A DNA stretch of 64,000 bases from JABFXX01 sp036489755 (GTDB lineage: Bacteria; Myxococcota_A; Polyangia; Haliangiales; Haliangiaceae), in NCBI GenBank assembly GCA_036489755.1, contig DASXFD010000088.1:1-64000 (forward strand), written 5' to 3'. Of the stretch, positions 49,318-62,996 are shown one piece after another. Position numbers and translations under genes: made by a program. Each line of letters starts with the position of its first letter. Position 1 is the stretch's first letter. The notes under the pieces are model-generated. The model made no database searches and was not told the DNA's origin. It saw nothing but the letters and a program-made list of their open reading frames with translations.

Positions 49318-49917
49318 ATGCCGGAAACGCGGATCATCAAGCGGTACGCGAACCGCAAGCTCTACGATACCGAGCACAGCCGGTACGTCACGTTGGACCA
49401 GATCAGCGAGATGATCCGGGCCGGCGACGACGTGAAGATCGTCGACAACAAGACAAAAGAAGATCTGACGACGGTCACGCTCGCGCAGATCATCTTCGAA
49501 GAAGAGAAGAAGCAGCGCAGCTTCCTGCCGCTCAACGCGATGCGCAACATCATCCAGAGCGGCGGCGAATGGTTCGCGGAGGCGCAGCGCCGAGTGCAGA
49601 GCATCCTGCCCGGCAAGCGCGAGAATCATGAAGAGCTGGCGGCCGAAGAATCGCCGTCGAACGAGCTAGTTGAAGATGACGAGGCGACCGCGAAGAAGAA
49701 GAGCCTCGCCGCGCTTCGCGAATGGGTCGATCACTCGAAGAGCCGCCTCGACGAGTGGCAACGCCAAGTCGATGGCAAGATCCGCGGCGCGATCGAGAGC
49801 GTGCAGCACTCGATCAATCCGTGGGCGGGCGTGCAGAAGGACGTGCGCAGCCTCGCCGACCGGATCGCCGAGCTCGAGTCGAAGCTCAGCGAGCTCGAGC
49901 AGCACGAGAAGCAGTAG
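49318..49917 (+). CDS. PHB/PHA-accumulation-regulator-like protein (PhaR type)
   Basis: 199 residues. The N-terminal 60 residues match the PHA-synthesis regulator DNA-binding domain: IIKRYANRKLYDTEHSRYVTLDQISEMI, then VKIVDNKTKEDLT. In other bacteria this family binds phasin/PHA promoters and senses polymer granules. The C-terminal half is helical with acidic and Lys-rich stretches and a likely coiled coil near the end (LADRIAELESKLSELEQHEKQ). No pha genes are nearby, so a different role is possible. ATG 49318 is chosen from the match to the family N-terminus. Confidence 0.82.
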   Translation: MPETRIIKRYANRKLYDTEHSRYVTLDQISEMIRAGDDVKIVDNKTKEDLTTVTLAQIIFEEEKKQRSFLPLNAMRNIIQSGGEWFAEAQRRVQSILPGKRENHEELAAEESPSNELVEDDEATAKKKSLAALREWVDHSKSRLDEWQRQVDGKIRGAIESVQHSINPWAGVQKDVRSLADRIAELESKLSELEQHEKQ

Positions 49918-49919
49918 CG

Positions 49920-52688
<2,769 letters not shown>

Positions 52689-52799
52689 CGGATCACGACT
52701 CTATCATAGGCAGCGGCCAATACACCGCGGCCTATCGGCGACATTCGATCGTCTGCACGAGCGACCAGTGGTGAACGCACCCTGGGTAACAGCCCCCGA

Positions 52800-53525
52800 T
52801 CAGAAGTGTGCAGAGATTCCGACGAGCGCACCATTGGTTTCGGGCGCCACGTACAGCTGGCTGTGTGCGCGATATCCGCTGACACCGTCGTACACGCCAT
52901 ACAACAGCGTCGCGATCAACGCGACCCCCGAAGCGATGTTAACGACGTCAACATGCTGCGCGGCGACGAAGTGGTTCCTGCCAGATGCGTCACAGGTATC
53001 GCCGGAGTCGTGGCACCACGAGCGCAGCACGAAGTACGTGGCGATGTTCGTCGCGGCGAACGCGCCGATCGCGCCTGCGAGCACCCACGCCTTCGTGCGA
53101 TCGCCGTTTTGCAGCTGCGCGAACACCGGCAGCGCGGCGACGACCGCGTAGCGCTTCGGCGGGCGGCGCAGCTCCTGCGCGTGTCGCGCGTGCACGTCGT
53201 TGAAGAAGTTGATCGCTTCCGGCGGATACAGCGCGGGATCGAGATGGCCGTCGGGATCGAGCCGTAGGTACGCGACGAAGTCGCGCTCGGCGATCGCGCG
53301 CTGGCTCGCGAAGAACTCGGCGAGGCCGTGCAGCCGAAACGCTTCAGCGCGATCGGCCGCGTTCGGCGCGGTCGTCACCGGCGCGGCGAGCGCGGCAACC
53401 TTGGCCCAGTCGCCGGCCGTCGCGGCGGCATTCGCATCGCGCAGCGCGCTCGCCGGATCCATGCCCGGCTGCGCGCTCGCGACGCGCGCGACGAGCAACA
53501 ACGCGACGACGAGCTTCAGTGCCAC
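52800..53525 (-). CDS. Secreted/membrane protein, unknown
   Basis: 241 residues from GTG 53525. Signal peptide MALKLVVALLLVARVASAQ; then a TPR-like helical part (ASALRDANAAATAGDWAKVAALAAPV) and two hydrophobic helices (~150-175 and ~200-225) near the end. The layout resembles the 30423-31379 protein (TPR-like then two helices). It starts 10 nt inside the upstream gene, so coupling is likely. Role unknown; proximity to the kinases suggests an envelope function. Confidence 0.65.
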   Translation of the reverse strand: MALKLVVALLLVARVASAQPGMDPASALRDANAAATAGDWAKVAALAAPVTTAPNAADRAEAFRLHGLAEFFASQRAIAERDFVAYLRLDPDGHLDPALYPPEAINFFNDVHARHAQELRRPPKRYAVVAALPVFAQLQNGDRTKAWVLAGAIGAFAATNIATYFVLRSWCHDSGDTCDASGRNHFVAAQHVDVVNIASGVALIATLLYGVYDGVSGYRAHSQLYVAPETNGALVGISAHF

Positions 53526-54415
53526 GTCGAGACCTTGCGCAGCCGCGGCTCGGCGATCCACAGCACCTCGCGCGCGACGAGCTCGGCGAGACGAGCTCGA
53601 TCGCCGAGCACGGTGTCGGTCGCGATCACGCGATCGATCACTTGCTTCCTGCCGTTCGTGACCCGCAGCCGCACGCGCGCGTACGCCGACGGCGCCTTGC
53701 CGCCCGCGATCGCGATGTCCTCGGCGTAATACGACTCGATGTCGAGCGCGATTCCGATCTCGGCATGTGCGGCGGCGACTGCCTTGACGTCGGCGGCGCC
53801 GAGCTGGAGCGTGTGGTTGCCGCGCTGGGTCCACGCGTCGAGTGCGCCGGCGAGCGCGTCGTGGAGCGGCGACTTGCTCGGTGCGAGCGCGACCAGCACG
53901 ATCGGCGGCGCCGGTGCCGCTTTCGCGACGGTCGCGATCGGCTTCGTGGTGCTTTCGACCGGCTTCGCGGCATCGACGGCCGCGAGCACCGCCAGCTCGT
54001 GTTGCACCGCCGGCAGCACCTTGCTCGACAGCTCGCTCGCCGCTCGATCGATCGAGTTGAGCGAATCGGCCGATGCCGGCACCGCCTCGAGCACCTTGCC
54101 GGTCTCGCGATCGCGAATGCGCGCGACGAGCTTCACGCCATCGCCGACCGCAACGATGGTGCCGTCGACGATCACGCGCGCACGATCGGGCACCGCCATC
54201 TTCGGCCCGACGACGACCACGTCGAGCCCACCGGCGACCAGCGCTCGCGCGACCTCGCTCGCGACCGGCTGGCCAAAAATCTCGAGCTTGGCATCGGCGT
54301 CCAGCGGCAGCAGCGCGACGACCCCGGGAAGTCCCTGGCGAGGGACGGCGCGCGGTGCGCTCGGATCCGCGTGCACCGCGCTCGCGAGCGCGCAGAGCAA
54401 GACGAGGATCCTCAC
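53516..54415 (-). CDS. Secreted protein, unknown
   Basis: 299 residues from GTG 54415. Signal peptide MRILVLLCALASAVHA. The rest is a mixed alpha/beta protein (VVALLPLDADAKLEIFGQPVASEVARALVAGG; VIVDGTIVAVGDGVKLVARIRDRETGKVL) recalling periplasmic TolB-N or CsgG-like folds but without a firm match. A TAGGAT box lies 6 nt before its start, overlapping the upstream stop. Followed by the 52800-53525 gene with a 10-nt overlap. Confidence 0.62.
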   Translation of the reverse strand: MRILVLLCALASAVHADPSAPRAVPRQGLPGVVALLPLDADAKLEIFGQPVASEVARALVAGGLDVVVVGPKMAVPDRARVIVDGTIVAVGDGVKLVARIRDRETGKVLEAVPASADSLNSIDRAASELSSKVLPAVQHELAVLAAVDAAKPVESTTKPIATVAKAAPAPPIVLVALAPSKSPLHDALAGALDAWTQRGNHTLQLGAADVKAVAAAHAEIGIALDIESYYAEDIAIAGGKAPSAYARVRLRVTNGRKQVIDRVIATDTVLGDRARLAELVAREVLWIAEPRLRKVSTWH

Positions 54416-54421
54416 GGACCG

Positions 54422-54427
54422 ATCCTA
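54422..54427 (-). promoter_or_regulatory. -10 box TAGGAT overlapping the stop of the upstream gene
   Basis: Minus-strand TAGGAT ends 6 nt before GTG 54415. Its TAG is also the stop codon of the 54425-56125 gene, so one hexamer would serve as both the end of one gene and the promoter of the next. Confidence 0.4.
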
Positions 54428-56125
54428 CATCGAGCTGGGGTCGGCAACGGTCAGCTGGTAGTGCCCTTGCGCGTCACTCGCGGCCTGCGCGATTGGCCGC
54501 TCGGCATCGACGCCACTGCACGACGCGCACAACACCTCGACCGCGGCGCCGGTCACGGTGCCAGGGCCGCCGAGCACGCTGATCGTGCCGGAGATCACGA
54601 GTGGGGGTGCGAGCGCGATCGTCGCCGGCACGCTCGACACGCCGATCGCCCCGAACGGTGCGCCGCGCGGATCGGCCACGCGCACGTCGTAGGTCGCGCC
54701 GCTCGCGAGCAACAGCATGAAGCTGCCGTCGGAGCCCGTCGTCGCATCGACGGGCACGAGCGTCGCGAGCGCGAGCGACCCGGCCGGCGTGGCCTCGACG
54801 CGTGCGTTGGCGAGCGCTGCGCTGCCGGCGGCGACGGTGCCCGCATTCGCGACCTCCGCCGGTGCGGCGATCGTCGACACGCTGCACGCCGACGTATCGA
54901 GCGTCGCGACCGCGAGATCGTTCGACGCGATCTGCACGATCGCGTGCAGGCCGGCCGCGCGCGGCACCGGCACGCTCGGCAACACGCCCGTGCCGTTCGC
55001 GGTTACGGTGGCCAGCACCGCGCCGCTTGCTTGCGTGCCGCCGATGGTGCCGACCGTGCCGATTCCGCCGACGATCGTCACCTGCGCGCCGGGCTGCGCG
55101 ACACCGCCGCGTTGGATCGTCGCGCCGGCGAGATCGCACGGCGTCGCCGCCGAGTAGGCGATCGCGAGCGGCGGCGCGAGCGTCGTGCTCGCCGACATGC
55201 GCGCGAGCCCGCTCGTCGCCGGCGGCACGACCGAGACCGTCACCGCGGCGCCCGATCCGAACGACGCGAGCACCGAGAACGAGCCGTCGGCTGCCGTCGT
55301 CGCGATCGTCGACGGTACGCCGCTGCTCGCGAGCTGGACTTGCGCGCCGGCGAGCGGGCTGCCGCCCACCGTGACGGTGCCGGCGATCGGCTGGCCCGCG
55401 TCGACCGCGAACGTCGCCTGTTGCGATGGCGACCACGCGAACCCGCGCGGCGCGAGCCCTGGAATCTCCGGCACGACGATCACCTGGTACGTCGCGAGCG
55501 CGACGTGCGTGTCGAACGCGCCGGTGGTCATCGCCGAGAACGCTTCGATCGGCGGGCCGCTCGCCGGCACGAATTGCAGATACGCCGGCACACCTATCGC
55601 GCCGCTCGTCACGCTGCCGGGCAGATCCTCGCCGGGATCGAGCGGCACGTCGCGCGTCAGCGAGGTGCCGGCGCGCACGAGGATGTCGCCCTCGAACGGC
55701 GCGGCGACGCCCGGCGGCGGTAGCACGCGCATTCGATACAGCGCGGTCGCGCCGCTGCCATCGACGACGTCGAACGTGGTCGACGCCGGCGCGCAGTATG
55801 ACGTCGTGCCAGTGATGGACAGATCGATCTCGTGCGTGGCCGGCACCGGCACGTCGAAGCCGATCGCCGAGCCGTCGGGCGCCTCGTACGCTACCGACGC
55901 GCTGCCGTCGACGGTCCACGAGTACGTCGGCACGCCCACGAGGCCGCTGACGACGGCGGCCGCGTGCACGTGATCGCCGACCACCGGCATCGTGGGCGTG
56001 AGCGCGATCGTCACGGTGCAGCCACCCGCCGCGTCGTTGTTCCCGACGGCGCCGTCGCCGCCGATCCCATTCGCGTCGAAGCTCGAACAACCGGCGAGCA
56101 CGAGCGCGATACCGGCGAGCCTCAT
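54425..56125 (-). CDS. Large carboxypeptidase-regulatory-like lipoprotein
   Basis: 566 residues. Lipobox LAGC (MRLAGIALVLAGC). The rest is a chain of beta-rich domains of carboxypeptidase-regulatory-like/Ig type with repeated G-T-V-T-V-G-G-x-P-L-A-G-A-x-V patterns (GTVTVGGSPLAGAQVQLASSG), typical of myxobacterial surface proteins. An ATGA overlap couples it to the upstream PKD-like lipoprotein. No catalytic motif; a structural or adhesive role is probable. Confidence 0.75.
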   Translation of the reverse strand: MRLAGIALVLAGCSSFDANGIGGDGAVGNNDAAGGCTVTIALTPTMPVVGDHVHAAAVVSGLVGVPTYSWTVDGSASVAYEAPDGSAIGFDVPVPATHEIDLSITGTTSYCAPASTTFDVVDGSGATALYRMRVLPPPGVAAPFEGDILVRAGTSLTRDVPLDPGEDLPGSVTSGAIGVPAYLQFVPASGPPIEAFSAMTTGAFDTHVALATYQVIVVPEIPGLAPRGFAWSPSQQATFAVDAGQPIAGTVTVGGSPLAGAQVQLASSGVPSTIATTAADGSFSVLASFGSGAAVTVSVVPPATSGLARMSASTTLAPPLAIAYSAATPCDLAGATIQRGGVAQPGAQVTIVGGIGTVGTIGGTQASGAVLATVTANGTGVLPSVPVPRAAGLHAIVQIASNDLAVATLDTSACSVSTIAAPAEVANAGTVAAGSAALANARVEATPAGSLALATLVPVDATTGSDGSFMLLLASGATYDVRVADPRGAPFGAIGVSSVPATIALAPPLVISGTISVLGGPGTVTGAAVEVLCASCSGVDAERPIAQAASDAQGHYQLTVADPSSM

Positions 56126-57273
56126 TGCATCTCCACGCGCCACGTCAGGCGCTGGATGCACGAGTTGCCGCCGATCGAGCACGTCGGATCGGAGTCGTCG
56201 CACGTGATCGTGTGATCGGGATCGCGATCGTGGATCTCGACGCGGAGCTCGACGATGTCGCCGGGCTGGTAGCTCGCCGGATCGAGCGCGACGCCGGCAC
56301 CGGTCGCCGAAATCGGCTCGTGCGTCGTGCCGCCGGGCGGCATCAGCGACCACGAGAACGTCGTCGTGCCGAGGTACGAATTGCCGGTGACCGCCGGATA
56401 CGGATCGAGGTCGTCGGTGACCACGAGCACCTCGAATAACGTCGCCATCGAGATCGGCAGCGACTCGCCCGGCGGCGGTGCGATCGGCGACCACGTCGTC
56501 AGGCACGGCGGCGCGTCCGCTGCTGCGACGACATCGATCGACTGCGTCGTCGACACGCCACTCGGATCGGTCGCGACCGCCTGCACGGTCCACACGCCGT
56601 ATTGATCCGGCAGGAGCGTCGTCGCGAGCTGCAGATCGCTACCGACGGGCTCGGTCTGGTCGGTCATCAGCGACTCGCTGCCGGTCGGCGAGAACGCCGT
56701 CCAGGCGACCGCGACGTTGCTCGCACCATCGTCGGGATCGCCGACCTTCGCGTAGATCGACACCGGAATGCCTTCGACGTACGACGGCCGCGGCTCGACG
56801 GCGAGCGCGAGCGTCGGCGGCGCGTCGCCGACGGGGATCACGAGCGTTTGGCCCGGCTTCGCGGCCGCCCCGCCGGAGTCGGTCCCATCGAGCGTGACGA
56901 ACATCGCGCCGACCGGCGTGACGCCGTCCTGCCGATAATCGGGCACATCGAACGAGAACTGCTTCGTGTCGCTCGACGCGACCGGCGCTTGGTCGCAACC
57001 GGGCCGCGTGCCATCGGGCTGAGCCGTCGCGTCGCTGCACGCAAAGCCGTGCCACTGGAGGTCGACCTCGTCGCCGTTCGGATCGTCGGCCGAGCCCGTG
57101 AGGTTGACGAGCTGGCCGCGAAACACCTGCGAGACGGTCAGCTGCTCGATACCGACCGACGGCCGCTGGTTGATCGGATCGGTGTAGAAGCAGCCCGCGC
57201 TCGCGATGGCGATCACGACGATCGAAGCGAAGGCGGCGCGCACGCCGCGAACGATTTGCAACGGTCCTGCCAC
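56122..57273 (-). CDS. PKD/Ig-like lipoprotein
   Basis: About 383 residues from GTG 57273 (TTG 57279 and GTG 57243 are alternatives). Lipobox IASAGC near residue 28 follows a hydrophobic helix. The mature part contains PKD/Ig-like beta domains (QLVNLTGSADDPNGDEVDLQWHG; VEIHDRDPDHTITCDDSDPTC) with several disulphide-capable Cys. ATGA overlap with the downstream lipoprotein. Likely an outer-membrane or surface-exposed protein. Confidence 0.72.
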   Translation of the reverse strand: MAGPLQIVRGVRAAFASIVVIAIASAGCFYTDPINQRPSVGIEQLTVSQVFRGQLVNLTGSADDPNGDEVDLQWHGFACSDATAQPDGTRPGCDQAPVASSDTKQFSFDVPDYRQDGVTPVGAMFVTLDGTDSGGAAAKPGQTLVIPVGDAPPTLALAVEPRPSYVEGIPVSIYAKVGDPDDGASNVAVAWTAFSPTGSESLMTDQTEPVGSDLQLATTLLPDQYGVWTVQAVATDPSGVSTTQSIDVVAAADAPPCLTTWSPIAPPPGESLPISMATLFEVLVVTDDLDPYPAVTGNSYLGTTTFSWSLMPPGGTTHEPISATGAGVALDPASYQPGDIVELRVEIHDRDPDHTITCDDSDPTCSIGGNSCIQRLTWRVEMQ

Positions 57274-57321
57274 CTGCAAGTCCCCGGATGATCACACGGC
57301 CGGCGGCCGTGGGGGCAGCGA

Positions 57322-57341
57322 TCGCGACACCGCTGTCGCGA
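57322..57341 (-). terminator. Perfect 8-bp hairpin after kinase 3
   Basis: TCGCGACA, loop CCGC, TGTCGCGA: a perfect 8-bp stem directly 3' of the kinase 3 stop (57344). Probably a terminator or transcript-end stabiliser between the kinase and the lipoprotein block. Confidence 0.5.
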
Positions 57342-57343
57342 CT

Positions 57344-59398
<2,055 letters not shown>

Positions 59399-59409
59399 GG
59401 CGGTCGATC

Positions 59410-60282
59410 CTAGCCCGAGAACACGACGTGGCCGGTTTTACCGGCGGCCTTGGCGGCCTTCATCGCCTTGCCGAGCCGGCGACCGAGCTCGTCGGGACCG
59501 CCGTTTTGCGTGAGCCCTTCCGTGTTCGTGATCGCGAGCACGAGCGCCAGCGCTTTTGCGTCGCCCGGCAGCGTGGCCTTGTGACCGTCGAACGCCGATT
59601 CGGCGCTGCCGACGAACGGATCGCAGTGCTCGGGAGAAAGGACCGCGATGAAATCGGAGCCGCCGATGTGGCCGATGAACGCGCCGCCGCCGGAGGCGAC
59701 GCGCGCGGCATCGAGCAGCCACTGGCCGAGGTTCTTGACCGTATCTTCGGAGCGCGCGATGCCGATCGCATCGGCGTACGCATCCCAGTTGAGGATGTCG
59801 ACATGCACGACCGACGTCGGCTTGCCGCTCTTGAGCGCGCCCTCGATCTCCTCGTCGATCGCGCGCGAGCCCGGCAAGTTCGTCGTCGGGTTGCGATCGC
59901 GCTCGCGGCGCGACGCGCGGATCAGCGCCTTGCAGCGCGCGCCGAACTCGCGCAAGTCGAACGGCTTGGACATGTACGCGTCGGCACCCGCTTCGAGCCC
60001 GGTGACCTCGTTGTCGACTCCGGCGAGCGCGGTGAGCATCAAGATCGGCGTGCGCGACCACATCACGTCGGCCTTGAGCCGGCGAGCAACCTCATGGCCG
60101 TCGATGCGCGGCATCATCACGTCGAGGACGAGCAGGTCGGGATCGTGCGCCTTGACGAGCTTGAGCGCTTCTTCGCCATCGCGGGCGCGCAGGCACAAAA
60201 ACCCCGCATCGCCGAGCGCCATGTTCACCATGTGCGCGATGGCGTCGTCGTCCTCCGCGATCACGATCTTTTTGAGGAGCAT
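59410..60282 (-). CDS. Response regulator with receiver and degenerate GGDEF domain
   Basis: 290 residues. Residues ~1-120: receiver with acidic pair EDDD, phosphoacceptor Asp in LLVLDVMMPRIDG and Lys in YMSKPFD. Residues ~130-290: GGDEF-like domain, starting NPTTNLPGSRAIDEEI, but the signature is GGSDF instead of GG[DE]EF, so diguanylate cyclase activity is doubtful. It probably works as a c-di-GMP- or protein-binding output. A short SD (AGGA) precedes ATG 60282. It lies between kinase 3 and the M16 peptidase, divergent from the latter. Confidence 0.82.
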   Translation of the reverse strand: MLLKKIVIAEDDDAIAHMVNMALGDAGFLCLRARDGEEALKLVKAHDPDLLVLDVMMPRIDGHEVARRLKADVMWSRTPILMLTALAGVDNEVTGLEAGADAYMSKPFDLREFGARCKALIRASRRERDRNPTTNLPGSRAIDEEIEGALKSGKPTSVVHVDILNWDAYADAIGIARSEDTVKNLGQWLLDAARVASGGGAFIGHIGGSDFIAVLSPEHCDPFVGSAESAFDGHKATLPGDAKALALVLAITNTEGLTQNGGPDELGRRLGKAMKAAKAAGKTGHVVFSG

Positions 60283-60348
60283 CGGATCGTCCTGTTCTTA
60301 CCACATGCTAAGCCTGGTTACGTGCCCGAGCGAGCGGCTAACGCCTCG

Positions 60349-61653
60349 ATGAGGACCGATCCCAAGGGGCTCGATCCGCACGTCGAGACCACGACGCTCG
60401 ACAACGGCCTGGCAATCACGACGGTCGCCCTGCCCCACCTCCACACCGCGGTGTGCGGAATGTTCGTCAAGGTCGGCTCTCGCTTCGAGCCATCCGACGA
60501 CAACGGGCTGTCGCACTTCACCGAGCACATGCTGTTTCGCGGCACCGAGCGCTATTCGACCTCGCTCGCCCTGAACACCGCCGTCGAGGAGCTCGGCTCG
60601 ACGCTGCACGCCGAGACCGGCCGCGACTACAGCTTGTTCCAGCTCGCGCTCGAGCCCGAGCTCGTCGGCGATGCCGTCGCGCTCCTCGGCGAGCTCCTGA
60701 CGCGGCCGCGCTTCGACGACATCGAGCTCGAGCGCGCCCTGATCCTCGAGGAGATCAACGAGGACTACGACGAGTCCGGTATCGAGATCAACGCCGACGA
60801 CATCGGGCGCGGCCTCGTGTTCGGGGCGCACCCGCTCGGTCAACGCATCATCGGGCCGCGCAGCAACGTCGAGCGGTTCGGGCTCGACGACGTGCGTCGC
60901 CATTTCGCGGCGTATTACGGCGCGAAGAACGCGAACCTGTGCGTTGCCGGGCCCGTCGTGCACGCGGCCGTCGTCGATCGCGCCGCGAAGGCGCTCGCCG
61001 CGATGCCGGCCGGCACGCGCGCGGTCGTGCCGTCGGCTCCGCCGCGTCACGTCGGCCCGCAGCTCGAGCACGTCGCGGATGCCGGCTCGCAAACGTCGCT
61101 GGCGGTGTTGTTTCGCGCGGTGCCCGAGCTCGATCCGGCGTACGTCGCGTTGATCGCGCTGCTGCGCGTGCTCGACGACGGCATGTCGACGCGCCTCCAC
61201 TACACGCTCGCCGATCAGAAAGGCCTCGCGTACTCGATCCACGCGGCGATCGAGCCGCTCGCCGATACCGCGCTGTTCGAGATCGCGGGCCAGACCGCGA
61301 ACGCGAAGGTCCCGGCGCTCGTGCGCGAGCTGCTCGGCGTGCTCGACGGCCTGCGCGCCGGCAAGATCTCGCCCGACGAGCTCGCGAAGGCGCGCACACG
61401 GTATCGCTACGAGACGCTCGCGTCGATCGACGACGCCGCCGCGATGGCCGGCTGGTTCGGCGGCACCGCGCTGTATTACGAGCCGCCCGCGCTGTCGCAG
61501 CGCCTCGCGCAGATGTCCAGCGTCGGCGTCGACGACATCGTGCGCATCGCGCGCCAGGTGCTCGCGCCCGAGCATCTCGCGATCGCCGCGGTCGGCACGC
61601 TGTCGCGCGCGCGGCTCGGCGAGCTGCGGTCGGCTGTCAACGATTGGCGATGA
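60349..61653 (+). CDS. M16 (insulinase-family) zinc peptidase
   Basis: 434 residues. Inverted zinc-binding motif HFTEH at residues 56-60, with the downstream third ligand Glu expected near residue 132-136 (ERALILEEINEDYD), and the two-domain M16 shape typical of the processing-peptidase/PqqF-like group. It is a stand-alone M16B-like enzyme, probably working as a dimer on unfolded peptides. ATG 60349 is preferred; GTG 60322 would add nine residues. ATGA overlap with the next gene. Confidence 0.88.
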   Translation: MRTDPKGLDPHVETTTLDNGLAITTVALPHLHTAVCGMFVKVGSRFEPSDDNGLSHFTEHMLFRGTERYSTSLALNTAVEELGSTLHAETGRDYSLFQLALEPELVGDAVALLGELLTRPRFDDIELERALILEEINEDYDESGIEINADDIGRGLVFGAHPLGQRIIGPRSNVERFGLDDVRRHFAAYYGAKNANLCVAGPVVHAAVVDRAAKALAAMPAGTRAVVPSAPPRHVGPQLEHVADAGSQTSLAVLFRAVPELDPAYVALIALLRVLDDGMSTRLHYTLADQKGLAYSIHAAIEPLADTALFEIAGQTANAKVPALVRELLGVLDGLRAGKISPDELAKARTRYRYETLASIDDAAAMAGWFGGTALYYEPPALSQRLAQMSSVGVDDIVRIARQVLAPEHLAIAAVGTLSRARLGELRSAVNDWR

Positions 61654-62276
61654 TCCGCTTCGCGCTCGTGTTCGTGTTCGCATGTGCCGCCGCGCGTGCG
61701 CCGCTCACGTATCCGGTGCCGCCGCACGTCGACGCGCTCGTCACCGACGACGTCGCGTTCGCTCGATTCGCCGGCCAGCTTCGCGACGATCTCGCGACCG
61801 ACCTCGCCCGCCCGAGCCCGCGCGAGAAAGACGAACGCTTCGTGATCGCGATGCTCGACGGACTCGACGGCCGCTGGCGAGACGCGAGCGCCGAGCTCGC
61901 CCGTGCGCGCCGGCTCGAGCGCGACCCGCGCGCATACGCGATGTATGGCCTCACGATCCGCGTGTGGGCCGGCGCCGGCGGCGATCCCGCCGCGTTTCGC
62001 GCGTCGCTCGAACGCGAGGTTGCGGCGCTGCCGATCGACCTCGTGCGCTCCGAGCTCGAGGAGCTCCGCACGATGGCGCAGGTGTTCACGCCGCAGGTTT
62101 GCGCGCAGCTGATCGCACAAGCCGTCGGGCCCAACGTGCACGCCGGCGCGATCGGCTTCGACGACGCACAAGCCGTCGTGTTCCAGCACTACGCCGTGAA
62201 GCGACTCGTGCCAGTCGCCGCAACGATCGACGCCGTGCTCGGAGCACACGGGATCGCGGCGAAGACCGACCGTTGA
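61650..62276 (+). CDS. Hypothetical secreted protein
   Basis: 208 residues, ATGA overlap with the M16 peptidase. N-terminal hydrophobic segment MIRFALVFVFACAAARA is a signal peptide, possibly with a lipobox-like FAC. The rest is helical (FAGQLRDDLATDLARP; WRDASAELARARRLERDPRAYAMYGL), as in a TPR-like or chaperone-type protein. The coupling suggests an accessory of the peptidase, an inference from layout. Confidence 0.62.
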   Translation: MIRFALVFVFACAAARAPLTYPVPPHVDALVTDDVAFARFAGQLRDDLATDLARPSPREKDERFVIAMLDGLDGRWRDASAELARARRLERDPRAYAMYGLTIRVWAGAGGDPAAFRASLEREVAALPIDLVRSELEELRTMAQVFTPQVCAQLIAQAVGPNVHAGAIGFDDAQAVVFQHYAVKRLVPVAATIDAVLGAHGIAAKTDR

Positions 62277-62300
62277 CAACGATATTGTCTGCTTTACACT
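62273..62300 (+). promoter_or_regulatory. Promoter TTGACA-16-TACACT, leaderless start for the sirtuin gene
   Basis: Consensus -35 TTGACA (62273-62278), a 16-bp spacer and -10 TACACT (62295-62300), followed 6 nt later by ATG 62307. It is the most complete promoter in the window and supports the leaderless pattern. Confidence 0.65.
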
Positions 62301-62306
62301 AACGTG

Positions 62307-62992
62307 ATGCGACTGAGCAACTATCGCTCGATCGTCGTGCTCACCGGCGCCGGCCTCTCGCGCGCCGCCGGGCTCGCGACGTACCGCGGGCCCGGCGGGT
62401 TGTGGAGCGATCCCGAGCTCGAGGCGTTATCGTACGTCGATTCGCTTCGCACGCGGCGCGAAGCCGCGACCACGATGTTCTGGTCGATGCACGAGGCCGT
62501 GGCGCGCGCGGAACCGACGGCCGCGCATCGCGCGCTAGCCGAATTCGAAGCGAGGTCGCCGGGCGAGCTGATGATCGTCACGCAGAACGTCGACGGCTTG
62601 CATCAGCGTGCCGGCTCGCGGAACGTCGTCGAGTATCACGGCGGGCTGCGGTTCTGGCTGTGCGAGCGATGCAAGCAACGCGTCGAGCCGCCGCTCGGTG
62701 CAGCGCCGACCTGCTGCGGCGAGCGCATGCGGCCCGACGCCGTACTGTTCGGCGAGATGATCCCGGCGGCCGCCGAGCATGCGGTGAAGCGCGCGTTGCG
62801 CGACTGCGATCTGTTCGTCGCGATCGGCACGTCGGGCACGGTGTGGCCCGCCGCCGGTTTCGTGAGCTCGGCCACGTACAGCGGCGCACACACGATGCTG
62901 CTCAATCTCGAGATCGACGACGAGGCGCGATCGCTCTACCGCGCATGCCATGCCGGCCCCGCCGACGAGCTCGTCGCGCACTGGTTCGCGAG

Positions 62993-62996
<4 letters not shown>
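62307..62996 (+). CDS. Sir2-family NAD-dependent protein deacylase (sirtuin)
   Basis: 229 residues. NAD-dependent removal of acyl groups from lysine. GAG-x-S at GAGLS near residue 14-18, TQNVDGLH at 92-99, catalytic His111 in YHG and Zn cysteines C119, C122, C136 and C137 (CERC, then CC). Where CobB has FYNAR (Tyr92, Arg95 for succinyl binding), this protein has FWSMH, so the acyl pocket differs and succinyl removal is less likely. GTG 62304 is a possible alternative start. Convergent with the helicase gene: the stops overlap by 4 nt. Confidence 0.87.
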
